DNA of 62,086 nucleotides from Pezizomycotina sp. ARF18 (Eukaryota; Ascomycota): positions 150,001 to 212,086 of the forward strand of contig AZLU01000059.1 of NCBI GenBank assembly GCA_002224055.1, in the 5' to 3' direction. The translations under genes and the position numbers were made by a program. Of this stretch, positions 49,636-61,150 are shown piece by piece. A model generated the notes under the pieces. It made no database searches. It worked only from the letters and a program-made list of their open reading frames with translations, and was not told the DNA's origin. Position 1 is the first letter of the stretch. Each line of letters starts with the position of its first letter.

Positions 49636-52600
49636 ATGGTGAGTTTCTTCCAATCCTCGAGTTAGAAGAATCTTATTATTCATATACGCCTTTCCTTTCT
49701 ACACTTTTGGTTCAATGACGAGGCATCCTTCCGATATTTCCTTTTCGCAACAACTAACGTTTTGTCGCACCAGGTCCTATTCAAGAGAAAACCCGTACAA
49801 TATGTGGAGAGTCCACCCATCGAGGACTACAACCAGGAGGTAAGCATCCTTCAGTAACTTGCCATGGTCGTAGAAGTGCTGCTGCTGCTACTACTGCTTT
49901 GATATTTCGCGAAATCATGTCTACCATAGGAAAGCGGAAACGTATACTAACTCGTTATACCACAAGGTTTGGGTTATCGACGCCACTGGCGAGATTTTCG
50001 TGGAATATACGGAATATCTGCGCAGGTTTGTTCTCAAGATCCTCAAACGCTAATGAAAACACACTGCTAACTTTTACTACTAGGCTGGAATTCTACAAGC
50101 ATGTATGTGCAACTCTCACATTACTCATACTAGATAATAAGTCGTATTAATGGAGTTTCCATCAAACTGCAGAAGCGATTCATTTGCGAAATAACTGGTC
50201 ATTCCGGCTTAGATTTCTCGAGGCGCTTGAGAGCGAGGTGAGTGAGTTCGAGTAATCTAAACGTATAAATCATGATGGGGGATGTTCCTTGCTAACGCTT
50301 TATTTGTGTAGATCGCTGGTAGTAAGAATGTCGAAGAACAATTTCCCGACCCATTGATGGACCGATTCTCAGAAAGGTTCAATTCCAAACAATCTCCAGG
50401 GTTGACACTCTAGGTATGCTCCGATTGCAAATTATCTCCACATATGCGCAGGGGCTATAGCTAACAATCGTGCGCAATCTAGTTGACGTTCTTTTCGATG
50501 TCAGTGCTTCCTTTCCCCATTATTGTCATTTTCAGGATTTCGGATTTTCTTGGCTTCCTGCGCTTCCGATGTTGTATGTATCGAAATACTCTAACATCTA
50601 CAGCAACTATACAGTACTTCAAAGATGATTTCTATCCAGGAGAAATGGTAATCGCAAGTTTCGACAATGGCGATAAGTCGGAGTGCCTTATTCGGGAAAA
50701 GGTTGCATTCCAGAGCAGAGGGATGCCAATGGGAAAGTTGTAAAACCTGCGTATGCCAATTATATGGTTAAACTCGTTAACCGCGACGGTTCAGAGATGG
50801 CTCTGGACGGGTCAAAGCTGGCTCGGGATCGAAAAATCTTCACAAAGGCCATGCTGAGGGCCTTTATTAAAAACACTGTATACCGCGAGGCCTGGAACGG
50901 TGCTCCCTGGTTGGTCAAGGAAGCCTACGCTAAGAAATATCACATCGACCAGAACATCCAAAACATCTGCAGCGTGGCGAAACTGCGGCGGAAAGGAAGG
51001 CGGTGCTGGCGTTGAGAAAGGAGCAAGCAAAAACGGGTGTTTCGCTGCAAACCAATGGTTATGGCCCTGGAGCTGTTGTACCGGTCATACCAAAAGCGGA
51101 ACCGAAGGAAAATAAGGCTTCTCCGGAGGTAACAAGTCTCAAAAAGCAAGCCCCAGACGCCAAGCTCGGACAACAGGGGCAAGCAGACTCTGATCATCGG
51201 TATGAACGGCCTGATGAAGATCCAACCACGGAGCGCTGAGCCCATCCGTAAAGAGTCGCCAAAGCCGCTGCCAGTTGTGGTCAAGTACCCTATCGAGGAT
51301 CTCCAGGTTATGCCGGTCAAGGATAGCAAGGCGCGACCTGCGCTCAACTTCGTCAGCAAGGTGTCGGCCACTAACGGTATCCGTGAGGAAACCGTTGGCT
51401 TGCTGTTGGAGACTTGGGAGTTCCTAAATGTCTACTGCGAGGCGTTCTGCTTGGATCTTTCACCTTTGACGATTACGTGGACGGTCTGCTATTCAGCAGT
51501 GAAGATGCGGACTGCGAACTTATTGTTGAGATACATTGCGCGTTGCTCAAGTCATTTGTTGATGAAGGTGATAATGGCAAAATCAAGCTGACCAGCCTGC
51601 CGGATAATACTGAGGAGGAGGAAGAGGAAGAGAAGAAGGTGGCGATGAAGACGAGGAAATGGCTGATGGCGGAGAGGAAAATTCCGGAGAGGTCAAGGAG
51701 GAAGCTGACGACGGTGACCACAAAATGAGCGACGATGCCGAAGAGGAGGCGAAAGCCAATACGTCGCGCGTTGAAGAACCCAAGCACTGTGCGGCAGAGA
51801 TGGATGCGGTCCTTCCCTGGATGATCGCCTCAGGAAAAGGGATTTCAAGGAAGGCGGATGGGAGGCGATACTCGTCGGCCTATTCAACCAAGTATCATCT
51901 TTGTCGCGATTCACTCCTCTCTGCGAGGAAATCCTTCCTCATCTCGCCCTTTCGGTAGCGAACCGATTCCTGAAACTGCCAAGGAGCAATACCCGCAGCC
52001 TAGACGTAAATCTTCGCATCCGCATCGTCCAGGCTTTGCAACAACTTACCTATGATACGCCGTCGTGCGCACCTATATGGAAGAATGCTCCGAAGCTATG
52101 ACGAAACTTCGGAAGGAAAAAATTGAACATCAGAAGACCCGTAAACAGCTGTAAGTTTTTCCAGCTTTCCCCACTCCCTCTGATTCTATTCGAGGCCTTG
52201 TTATATTAATATTTTATGAAAAATTTTCTAGTCTGGAAGAGTTGAAACAGCACGAAGAGGAACGAAAGATTCTTTTGCCGGAAAACACACCAAAATCTCC
52301 CAGCCCAGAGCCCGGATCCAAACCGGTACGCCGGCTTTGGACGATGACGGAGACGTGACCATGAACGGACGTGGCACCTCGGCGGATGAAGATTCGATAA
52401 GGACCGACGATGATGATGGGAGAATCCTGTGTCTAGATCGCGTTCTCTACGCCGCGGTGAAGATCGCCTTCTAGAGAGAAAGCGCAAACGTGAGATGGAG
52501 AAGGAAAAGGCTGAAGCAGCCGCTAAGGTTCCAAAGACGGCTGCAAAATTCAGGAAGGTTCTCGCTCAGATCGAAAAGACTAAAGAAGCCATCAAGGAGG

Positions 52601-53358
52601 AAGAAGACGATATCGCGACTATCGACATTGACCTGCGCGAGGCTGACTGTGCCAGGCTACGTTTGCTCGGACGCGACAGGTTCTGGAACCGTTATTGGTT
52701 CTTCGAGAGGAACGGCATGCCTTACGGTGGTCTTCCGAAAGCTCGACTGCGGATTCGGGCTACGCGATGGGTCGCATCTGGCTGCAAGGACCATCCGATT
52801 CGGAGATCCAGGGTTTCCTTCAGGTGGAAGACGTTATCCGCAACGATACGGACGGCGAAGACAAAGTTGCTATCTCGGTTAAAGAGAGGAGATCCCGCGA
52901 AGAAGGCGAGAACAAGCTGAACGGACCAAACTGCTGGGCTTTTACGAAACTGTCGAAGACCTCGACGAACTTCTCAAGTGGCTCGATAGCAAGGGCGAGA
53001 GGGAATTCAAGCTCAAGAAGGAGATTGAACTCTTCAAGTCCAAGATCGCCGACTCGATGAAGGCCAGGAATGACTATCTGCAGAAGTTCGAAGAAAAGAT
53101 CACCAGCGATAAAGGCTCCAGGATGTCTACGAGGGCAAGAACTACTTTGACCCTGGTCTCTATAGGTGCCTTAGGTGGCAGAATAACATGGCTCTTGAAG
53201 AATTGGGCCACACGCATTTCGATCATCCGAAGGCTAAAGCCAAAGCCAATAAAAAGGGCAATAAGGATGGAAGTCGTTGGGTCGCCAGGGTACCAGATAC
53301 ACTTTCTAGGCTCATGGTGTGCAGCCAACAAAAAAATTTTTTATTACCGGCTTTATAA
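49636..53358 (+). CDS. ITC1: ITC1-type subunit of the ISW2 chromatin remodeller (WAC, DDT, WHIM domains)
   Basis: Itc1/Acf1 relatives partner the ISWI ATPase to space nucleosomes and repress transcription. The first coding exon is only the ATG (49636-49638). Introns: 49639-49773, 49840-49966, 50026-50083, 50103-50172, 50238-50311, 50414-50482, 50500-50614 and 52151-52231. The spliced N-terminus reads VLFKRKPVQYVESPPI and the WAC DNA-binding domain (about residues 20-125) gives VWVIDATGEIFVEYTEYL, RRFICEITG-like KRFICEITGHSGLDF, then YFKDDFYPGEMVIA. The DDT domain (about residues 370-430) has LLLETWEFLNVYCEAF and FTFDDYVDGLL. The WHIM region (about residue 770) has GRDRFWNRYWFFERNGMPYG. The C-terminus is basic and ends RLMVCSQQKNFLLPAL. 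About 1,000 codons in total, usual for filamentous fungi. Several single-base losses (near 50365, 50711, and more between 51000 and 53100) shift the frame. The stop at 53356-53358 follows A7/T6 runs, so the extreme C-terminus is uncertain. Confidence 0.9.
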
Positions 53359-54823
53359 TTATTATAACTTTTGCACGATTTTCCTTTTTCATCCCTGCTA
53401 ACCCTGACTTTAAACACTTTTCTTTTTCTTAATTATTGCATCAGGGCTTAGTTTCTTGCATCAAGCATTGGTCTGCATAACTTTTCGGGGACTCCTATCC
53501 TTCCACTCTCTTCCCTTGTTTTTCTTTTTTTTTCCTTCCACCTCAGATATAATTCTTCTTCAACGGTTAGCTCTTGGTTTCTATTCTTGTTTTCATCTCA
53601 ATCCATCATGTTCATGATTTTTACGATTATACGAATTTCGTTTGTTCGACGAATCTTGCTGTTCTTTCCTTGCCCATTCACAAATACAAAAACCGATAAT
53701 ATTATATATGTATAAAATCGAGGATACCGAGGATCGAATCTTTGAACCCCTGGAGTTTTACTTTTGGCAGCTAGAACTCGCTAACTTCTTCATAAACGGT
53801 AGCGCTTTGCGTTCTTCCCTTTTCTCTCTTTCTTATCTTCCTTTCTTCAATACAAAAAGAATGCTTAACATATGATATAACAGTGCTTTTCGAAATACGG
53901 AGTTTTTTTTTTTTTTTTTTTTTTCCTGCTATTTTCTTGTTTCCCCGTTCTTCAGCTAAACACAAAAAGAATGCTCACTCACTTCATTAGTTTTGTTTAT
54001 TTATATACTTTCTTTATGTATTTAACCATTTTAGTTTACTTCTTTTTCCCTCCCTAGTTTTAAGCAGACATATCCGGCGTAGTACTTTGTCCACTTTTTT
54101 TCCAAGTAATAACAATTCATCTCCACATCCACTTCCCCTACCTTTCGATTGAATAGTAGTTATTCAACCATACTGGAACTGGAATCGAAGTGAGGCTACA
54201 AAACTTCACTCTCGCGCGAGACTTTGTTTCCCAACCCACAGAATTAAGACCTCCCTCTAAACCAAGAACCAATTACCAATGACGACAGTGAAATGCAATA
54301 ACCTCTCTCCTTTGGTTTCTTGCTTGCCCAGCTTTAGCGCCATGTTTTTTTCCTGCTGGTCCTTGCATCCGGCAGCGCGGGACAACTCTTGGAAACGTTC
54401 GGAAGCCTTTTTCGGTTGATAAGGTAGGTAGGTACTTCTGTCACAAAAAGCTCCCGACAAAGCTACGGAAATTGGATAATCCGATTAGCAATGAATTGAA
54501 CTTCAGGAACTCCATAAAATTATATATTATTTCCCCTCCCCCTCCATTGGCTTCTTATTCTATAGTACTACTTCAAGTCCGGCGTCGGCCTGCAGAAAAA
54601 AGATGTCTGTAGAGAAATAGATAGAGCCATTGAGTTGAGATTTATTGGGCAGGATTGTGACAGCGGGTATATATATCCACGATGTTGCCCCTCTCATTTA
54701 TTCTTTCTCTCTAGCTAGTGCTTGAGATCTCTTTGAGCTTTAGAGGAATCGAAAATTTTTCAATTCAGAAGAAAGAGGAGGAAATTGAAGTTATCTGTCG
54801 CTGTTGTGTTTTTGCGCGGAAGG
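53359..54823. other. Intergenic region, ITC1 3' / nickel permease 5'
   Basis: This is 1.46 kb of AT-rich sequence with a T22 run (53903-53924). A TATA-like stretch (GGTATATATATCC) lies at about 54666-54678, roughly 150 bp upstream of the permease ATG, and a pyrimidine-rich segment follows it. No gene is visible. Confidence 0.55.
54666..54678 (+). promoter_or_regulatory. TATA-like element upstream of nickel permease
   Basis: GGTATATATATCC sits about 150 bp before the chosen ATG, and a CTCTCTAGC pyrimidine stretch follows it, a common fungal core-promoter arrangement. The assignment rests on sequence and spacing only. Confidence 0.35.
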
Positions 54824-56266
54824 ATGGTGAAAGCGGCAATAGCAGCTACCAAAGCTGCTTTCAACCGGACGCACGGAGGATTCCGTACGTGCGCAAACTA
54901 CCCTCGAACGTCCTGGGGATCGTTATACTCGTCGCGTCGTGAACGTGTGCGTTTGGGTTCTGTTGGGATTATACTGGTAAGATATAATTTAATTGGGCTC
55001 CTATAGAAGGGAATTTGGAATTTGGATCGATGAGTGCTAATATTTGTTAATTTTACGATTTTCTTGATAGAATTCCATAGGTAATCTCTTCAATGCGCAT
55101 AAAGACGAAAGCTTCTACTTTTTATACAAAAATTAATAATAATAATAAAAAAAAAATACTCAAGTGACTAAAATACAATCACAATCTTTATCTACAGGAA
55201 GCTCGCCGTACCGCAATCCTAACTTACAGCTTAGGCCTCCGCACGCTCTCGACGCGGACCACATCTCCGCCATAGACCTAACTACCCGCCGCCTCGTCGC
55301 GGCCGGCAGCGACCCGCAACGGTCGGCACCTTTTTCTCCCTCGGCCACTCCACCATCGTCATGTCAGTCCATCGTTGTCGCCGCGAACTTCAATGCGGTC
55401 TCGAAGCACTTCGACGCCTACTCCAAAGTCGGCGGGATAATAGGTTCTTCCGTTTCCGCGGCCTTTTTAGTGCTGTTGGGTGTATGAACGTGTAATATTG
55501 TATAGGATCTTCAGTAAAATGAAGAGGATGATAGATACACCGAGGCTCACGCGGAAGAAGGAGGAGTGGGAATGCTACTGCGAATGTATACGAATTACAG
55601 AGCAGGTACGGGGATTGATGTTTTAGTATAATGAGGCGGTTGTTTAAATTGATCGATAGCCGTGGAAGATGTACCGCTAGGTGTTCTCTGTGAGAATCTC
55701 TTTCTCTTCCTCTCTTTCAATTCCAGTATAAAAAACACATACGCGATTTCGTTCACAATAAGAAAACATCATTACTGACCCTTCTCCAAAAAACAGTCGG
55801 CCTAGGCTTCGACACATCCTCCGAAGTCGCACTACTCGCCATATCCTCCATCCAAGGAGCGCAGGGAACATCCCTCTGGATAATCTAATATACCCCTCCT
55901 CTTCACATCAGGCATGTGCCTCATCGACACCGCGACGGCGCGCTCATGCTCGCAGCATATACTCCGCCACCTTCGCCCGCGACCCCCTCGCGGCGTTATA
56001 CTACTCCGCCTGCTTAACGCCGTAACATGCGTCGTCGCCATCGTAATCGCGTCCTGCAAAGCCTAACGCTCGCGTTCAACGTCGTAAACCCCGAACCCGG
56101 TTCTTCGAAATTCTGGACGGCGTTGAAAAAGCAGGTGATAGGTACGATGCTATTGGCGGAGTATAGTTGGTTGTTTGTTGTTTGCGGGTGTTTGAGTGTT
56201 TTGCTGTATAAGCCGTGAGGAAGTGGTCGATAGGAGGAGGGAGAGAATGGGTTTGTTGGTGTGATT
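54824..56266 (+). CDS. nic1: NiCoT-family nickel/cobalt permease
   Basis: This is a plasma-membrane permease of the eight-helix NiCoT family that takes up Ni2+ or Co2+, usually to supply urease. The chosen ATG (54824-54826) opens MVKAAIAATKAAFNRTHG, then RIPYVRKLPSNVLGIVILV (TM1). An intron at 54977-55197 follows, then LAVP and LTYSLGL. The family signature RHALDADHISAIDLTTRRL carries the HxxxxDH metal motif in TM2, followed by VGTFFSLGHSTIVM and YSKVGGIIGSSVSAAFLVLL. After FSKMKRMIDTP and PWKMY a second intron (55690-55796) precedes GLGFDTSSEVALLAISS and GMCLIDTADGALML, the second and third family motifs, and WTALKKQVIGTMLLAEYSW. The reading ends LYKPWRKW if one missing G is allowed near 56218 (otherwise just after LYKP). 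Single-base losses near 54877 and 55242, and several more, shift the frame. About 370 codons, slightly short but in range. Confidence 0.9.
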
Positions 56267-56768
56267 GAGAGGAGAGGAGGGGAGTGGAGGATGATATTCT
56301 ACCGGCGGATGATGGGATGGATATCGTCGAGGGGGCATCGAGGTCCAGAAACCTCACGCTCACCACGCGAAGGTTTGAGTGGCATATACTTCACAAGTAG
56401 GGATTTGGGGAGGAAACGCCCTACTTGTCTGTGCTGAATCATTGCATCGTACACCCGTGCCCACGACACGAGCGCAATTATTAGCCTTGAGCCGTATATG
56501 CAATCTTGTAAGATGGTACAGCCTCTGGGTGATATATTATTATAACTTGCGCTTTTATCTAACGCCAAATAAAATGTCTAGATGCATTCTGGAAACAATT
56601 GACAACAACGTAAAACGAGATGGGAAAAAGAACTCGCTAAAACACAAAAACAAATGCTACCTTATGTTGAAAAAACTCAAATGTTCTATATCAGTAAAAG
56701 CCCTCTTTAACAAATATCACATCGTCCAATTAAACGCGACAGGGTAAGGGATCATAGTCGCAGCGCAA
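56267..56768. other. Convergent gap, nickel permease / RPB9
   Basis: This is 0.5 kb between two convergent stops. No conserved reading frame is seen, so it is presumably the two 3' UTRs. Confidence 0.55.
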
Positions 56769-57325
56769 TTAAACCCAGATGTTTTTAAACGAAATCTTGC
56801 CGCAGTTACAGCACACGTAGAACAGCTTCATCTTCGTATCCTCGGTCCGCTGCTGCGACTGGAAAAACACGGCCTCGCTCTCCTTACAAGCGGGGCACTG
56901 TCTATTCGAGCGTGGAAGCTGTATAACCGATACACCATTAGCGTCAATCTCTCCTTCCTACTTTCCCCGAGGAGCGCAACCACAGGGGGAGAAATAAGGA
57001 AAAGAATACCGTAGGATCACTCCCGACGTCCGTCGTAACACCGGCCGTTTCGGCGACCGTGCTGCTGAGCACGTTGCGGAAGACGCACGCGGACGTCGCG
57101 GGTTCGAGAAGCTGCAGTTGCGGCAGGCGTACATGAGGCGGTTTTGCGTGCGGTCTTCCTTGGGGTACAACATGTTCGAGCTTTTTATTTATGCGTGGCG
57201 CGTTAATGGAAAGCATTCAACTAAGGGGTATAGAGTATAGTGAAAAGAGGAAGTTTACCATTCGCGGCAGAAGCGGAACGTGATCTTCTCGTGCTGGGGC
57301 TCTTCGGGCTGTGGGTTTCGGACAT
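56769..57325 (-). CDS. RPB9: RNA polymerase II subunit RPB9
   Basis: RPB9 is a small two-zinc-ribbon subunit of Pol II affecting start-site choice and fidelity. The start ATG (57323-57325) gives MSETHSP. After one missing C near 57307 it continues [16 protein letters not shown], the first zinc ribbon. Intron 1 is 57181-57258; exon 2 reads [38 protein letters not shown], then TDVGSDPT. Intron 2 is 56919-57009 (TTATACAG acceptor). Exon 3 reads [36 protein letters not shown] and CNCGKISF, the TFIIS-like second ribbon, then NIWV and TAA at 56769-56771. About 128 residues against 122 in yeast; all eight zinc cysteines are visible. A second base loss lies near 57105. It is head-to-head with the mitochondrial L12 gene across 582 bp. 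Confidence 0.95.
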
Positions 57326-57907
57326 GTCTGCTGTATGGGAGAATGGGAAGACGCAAGTGTGTTAAGTCGTGATAGAGGTCGCGTTGATACGCGATCCGAG
57401 TAATAGAATGCGTGGTCGCGATAGAGGTCGTTGATGTTGTTAGTTGTTGATGTTGTTAGTTGTTGATGTTGTTAGTTGTTGATGTTGTTAGTTGTTGATG
57501 TTGTTAGTTGTTGATGTTGTTAGTTGTTGATGTTGTTAGTTGTGATGTTGAAATGTGATAATTCAAAAATAGTTGACTTTTTGAACAAGGAAGAAGCGAA
57601 AAAAAGAGAAAGGAGAAGAGGAAGAGGAAGAGAGAGAGAGCTGCTTAAAGGACCCTTTTTTTTTTTTTTTTTTTTTTTTGAAATGGAAAGAAATTTCGAA
57701 TCGGACCAGAACTTTCATTACAAAGCAAAAGAAATTTCTTTCTTTCTTTTTTTTTTTTTTTTTTTTTTTTCGTTGTCGCGGGACCACACCAAAATTTGAA
57801 CTGCAGCTAAAAATCCATCCCACGTTATATCAGAATTAAAACGTCAATTTTTCTTTTGCTGCCGTCCAATCCCTATCCTCCCTTTCCGATCTCCAAGACT
57901 AGCGAAG
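57326..57907. promoter_or_regulatory. Shared divergent promoter of RPB9 and MRPL12
   Basis: 582 bp separate two divergent start codons. In order from RPB9 the interval holds seven 16-bp repeats (57430-57541), a purine-rich AGAGAG stretch (about 57601-57640), a T24 run (57656-57679) and a second T24 run (57747-57770). Long dA:dT tracts are known to exclude nucleosomes, so this layout suits a bidirectional promoter; that role is inferred. Confidence 0.5.
57430..57541. repeat. 16-bp minisatellite, seven copies
   Basis: GTTGATGTTGTTAGTT is repeated seven times without change, head to tail, starting 105 bp upstream of the RPB9 ATG. A degenerate GTGATGTTG follows on the right. Confidence 0.95.
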
Positions 57908-58572
57908 ATGTCAGTCCCCTTACGGATCGCCTTAAGAACAGGAGTTTAGCAGCGGGATGCTGCATGTGTGCTAGGCCAATTTGCGGCAACCTACAGCAGC
58001 ACAGCGGCTGCGAGGCGCCGTACTCGAGCGAAGCTGCAGCAGCGGCAGCTCGGCGAACCCGAAGATATCCACCATCGTCGACCAAATATCTACCCTGACA
58101 CTGCTAGAAACGGCTGACCTGGTGTCGTTACTAAAGGTCGGTTTCAATTACTTTCAATTGCGGTTGGAGCTACAGGGCATTTCTGCACACCTGCTCTTCA
58201 TGATCGAGTTTTTTACTAAAAAAAAAAAATTGAATTCTATTTTGTTATATAGAAACGCCTAAACATCCCCGACATCGTCCTCTCCGCCCAGGACCCGCCG
58301 CAGCTCCAGGAGCAGCAGCAGCTCCAGCAGAAGAGGAAGCGGCCGAAGCCGTCGAAGAAAGACGCTGTTCAACGTGAAGCTCGAGTCGTTCGACGCGGGT
58401 TCCAAGCCCAAGATCATCAAGGAAGTCAAGAACCTGCTGAACCTCTCACTGGTGGAGAGCAAGAAGTTCGTCGAGAGCGCGCCGAAATGATGAAGGAAGG
58501 CCTGACGAAAGAAGACGCGGAGAAGTGGAAGAAGACGCTGGAGACCTGGGTGCGAAGGTTACGCTTGATTAA
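57908..58572 (+). CDS. MRPL12: Mitochondrial ribosomal protein bL12m (L7/L12 family)
   Basis: This is the stalk protein of the mitochondrial large subunit, which recruits translation factors. The ATG (57908-57910) opens MSVPLRIALRTGV, a basic targeting-like N-terminus. After frame breaks come PKISTIVDQISTLTLLETAD and LVSLLK, the L12 N-terminal dimerisation helix pair. An intron at 58137-58252 splits the gene. Exon 2 begins KRLNIPDIVLSAQDP, continues with an Ala/Pro/Glu-rich hinge, then LFNVKLESFDAGSKPKIIKE, VKNLLNLSLVESKKFVESAP and GLTKEDAEKWKKTLE, and ends GAKVTLD with the stop at 58570-58572. About 183 residues, typical of the family. Missing bases near 58360 (A), 58487 (A) and 58547 (T) restore the canonical C-terminal domain when added. 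Confidence 0.93.
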
Positions 58573-60043
58573 AAAATAATATTTTCGAAAAACTTATTTT
58601 TTTTTTACATATTATATAAAAGTGCGGCAGTACTTCCTCGTATTAAACATGGACTTTCGTCAAGGATATACGGCAAAATCATATAGGATTTTGGTGTTTT
58701 CTCTTTTTTCCTGCCGTTACTAGTGTATAACTGTTGTATATATAAAGGTCCATAATAAACCACCTCAAATCGCCAGATGTATCCTTTATACTTATTATAC
58801 AAATTTGCGCCACAGAAAAAGAATCCTCAAGCCCAGATCTCTTCTTCCTAGCAACAGAGTCTAATATATACCCTTATGTATAGCATAAACATAACAAGAA
58901 AGTCCCCGAGACAAAAGCAAAGATGGCGAGAACCATTACTCAAGGTGATATGGCTCTGTAGCTCTACAGTAGATGCTATATTCAAAGTAAAAGCAATAAC
59001 TTGAAATAAAATGAGCAGTGATATGATATCAAGCAAGTATTGAAGCGCTCCCAATAGATCAAGATTCTTGATAGGTATAGATGCGCGCCTTCTAATTAGA
59101 CTCGAAGAAGGAACAAGACAGTATATATAGCAAGCAAGCACAATCCGAGAGAAACCTTAACCATAAAAAAAAACTGTTCTGATGACCGAGAAGACTTTAT
59201 CTAATATTACAAGTAAAAGGATAAAAAGGACAAATATACCACGTCAGCATATAAGAAAGGTATCTCGCATAAACGGCACGAAGAGTTTTAGAAATATGTA
59301 CAAGGTAAAGGTATGGAAATGAAGGGAACTTTTATAACGCCGTGACGAAACGCCATTGATGGAAGTCAACATATGAGTAGAAAGAAAAGAAGAAAGAGGA
59401 TTTCTATATATATATATATATATATAAAGAATAATTTCAGAGACCAATAAAATACAACCGAAAATTCGCCAAACGCCAAACATCCCTAGCTTTCGCCAAA
59501 TGCATGTAATCAAATATAAAAGTAAAAAGGAGGAAGAGAAGGATGGATTACCAAGTGCACACAACAATGACTTTTATGCCACTTTTGTGTTATAGAAGGT
59601 TTTAGTAAGATAGAAATGACAACAAAGCCTGAAACAGGAAGAAGAGAAATGACATGGAAGGGCAGAAGACCAAAATGAAGCCTATTAAAAAAAAAATTGA
59701 AGGCGAGGGGACGCACCTGACCAGATGAGATGTTCTCCAGAGTAAAAAAGTATGGATGTAGATGAAAAGTGAACATGAAGTATTCGAGATACAGAATGTG
59801 AGAGAAGGCGATGCTTATAACATCAAGAGGGTCTTCTAACTAATAAAAATTAAACTTTCGAAATATACTTCCCGAAAACCCCCACAGATGCCGGCAGTTA
59901 TCGTGAATCGTATCGCATGTATTGAATCCATCAAGTAGTGTTTAGAGAAATACTGTTTTTCTTTCGTAGTGGCGTTGTATGAAATACTTTGATGACCTTC
60001 CCCAAGAGCACATATTATTCGTGTGCATATAAAGGTTGTGGCT
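58573..60043. other. Convergent gap, MRPL12 / SET9
   Basis: This is 1.5 kb of AT-rich DNA between convergent stops, with a TA dinucleotide repeat at 59405-59426. Several short minus-strand open frames are hydrophobic translations of AT-rich sequence. No gene is recognised. Confidence 0.55.
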
Positions 60044-61115
60044 TTAGTTGAACAGGTTTTCCAGGTAGAAGGCTTCCTGACCTCTGCCCAAGCCTGCGAC
60101 CATCACTGTTCTCCAGAGGGGTCGCTCCTTGGTGGCAGGGGTAGCAGAACGCGGAGTGGGAACGCGATGGACCTTCTGCTGGACCTTTTGCTCCATTTCC
60201 CACGCCTTCTAAGCCCTATCTCCTTCTTGAATTCCGCAGCACTCTTGAAACGTATGACGGAATCCTGGTTCACAATCCTCGTGACGGTATCGTCCTTCTT
60301 CAGCCTTGTTTTGGCCATACCAAACCGTAGATACGCGAATGCCTATCGCACCTTGGGCAAGCCCTGGCGATCCAGGTGTTATCGGGGTGAATGAACTTTA
60401 CACCGCAGTCTTCGCAATACGCTTTGACAGCTTCGCGCGATCAATCTGGACATTGTCGACTTCGTGATCGAAAGGAACTCGGATGCGCGGTGCGATATGT
60501 TCTTGCAGAGGCACATTTCGAGCGGATGCAGCTGCACGCTTAGCTGCTTGCGGGCAGAAGGGGGACTTTTAAGCTTGAGCTTCATGCTCTCTTCGAGATA
60601 GTCCAGTTCCGACTCAGACATATCGGTAAAATCGCTAAACTCGAGTCGTCCTCAATACCGTACCAAGGTTGGAATTGAAATCCGCAGGCAGAGACTGGGT
60701 TTGAGCAAGAACATCGTGTCCTTGGTCGCTCTGTCCAGGGAATAAGCGTTATTGTTCGTTTTCGGTGTTGAAGATCGTTTGGCTCTGAGGACTTGGGTTT
60801 ATGGAAAACCGACTCAACAGCCTGGTCAACAATCCCGGATACGATGTCCATGACAATATCATCCGCGTTATCCATATCAATGTCCATTTTGTGTGATTCA
60901 TCTGCGGAGTTCGTCAGTTGCTCTAGAATCGTCCCGTTTCCATTCTGTTGGCCATTTATTTTGCGGAGGATTTCTACGATATCTTCGTTCTGTAGAGGGA
61001 GGGGACCTGAGGATGGAGGGCTCAAGGTGTCCGGCGTCAAAGTCCCTGTTAATGGCTGTGGAGTCTCGGGTGGTCCGTTCGCGGGAGGAGATCCAGCTTT
61101 GCTAGCCGGAAGCAG

Positions 61116-61150
<35 letters not shown>

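Noticed and set aside
433-60043. tRNA, rRNA and CRISPR candidates
   Set aside because: Scanning by eye for GGTTCGA-type B boxes, rRNA cores and regularly spaced repeats gave no structure I could fold; the 16-bp array has no spacers. A covariance-model search would be decisive.
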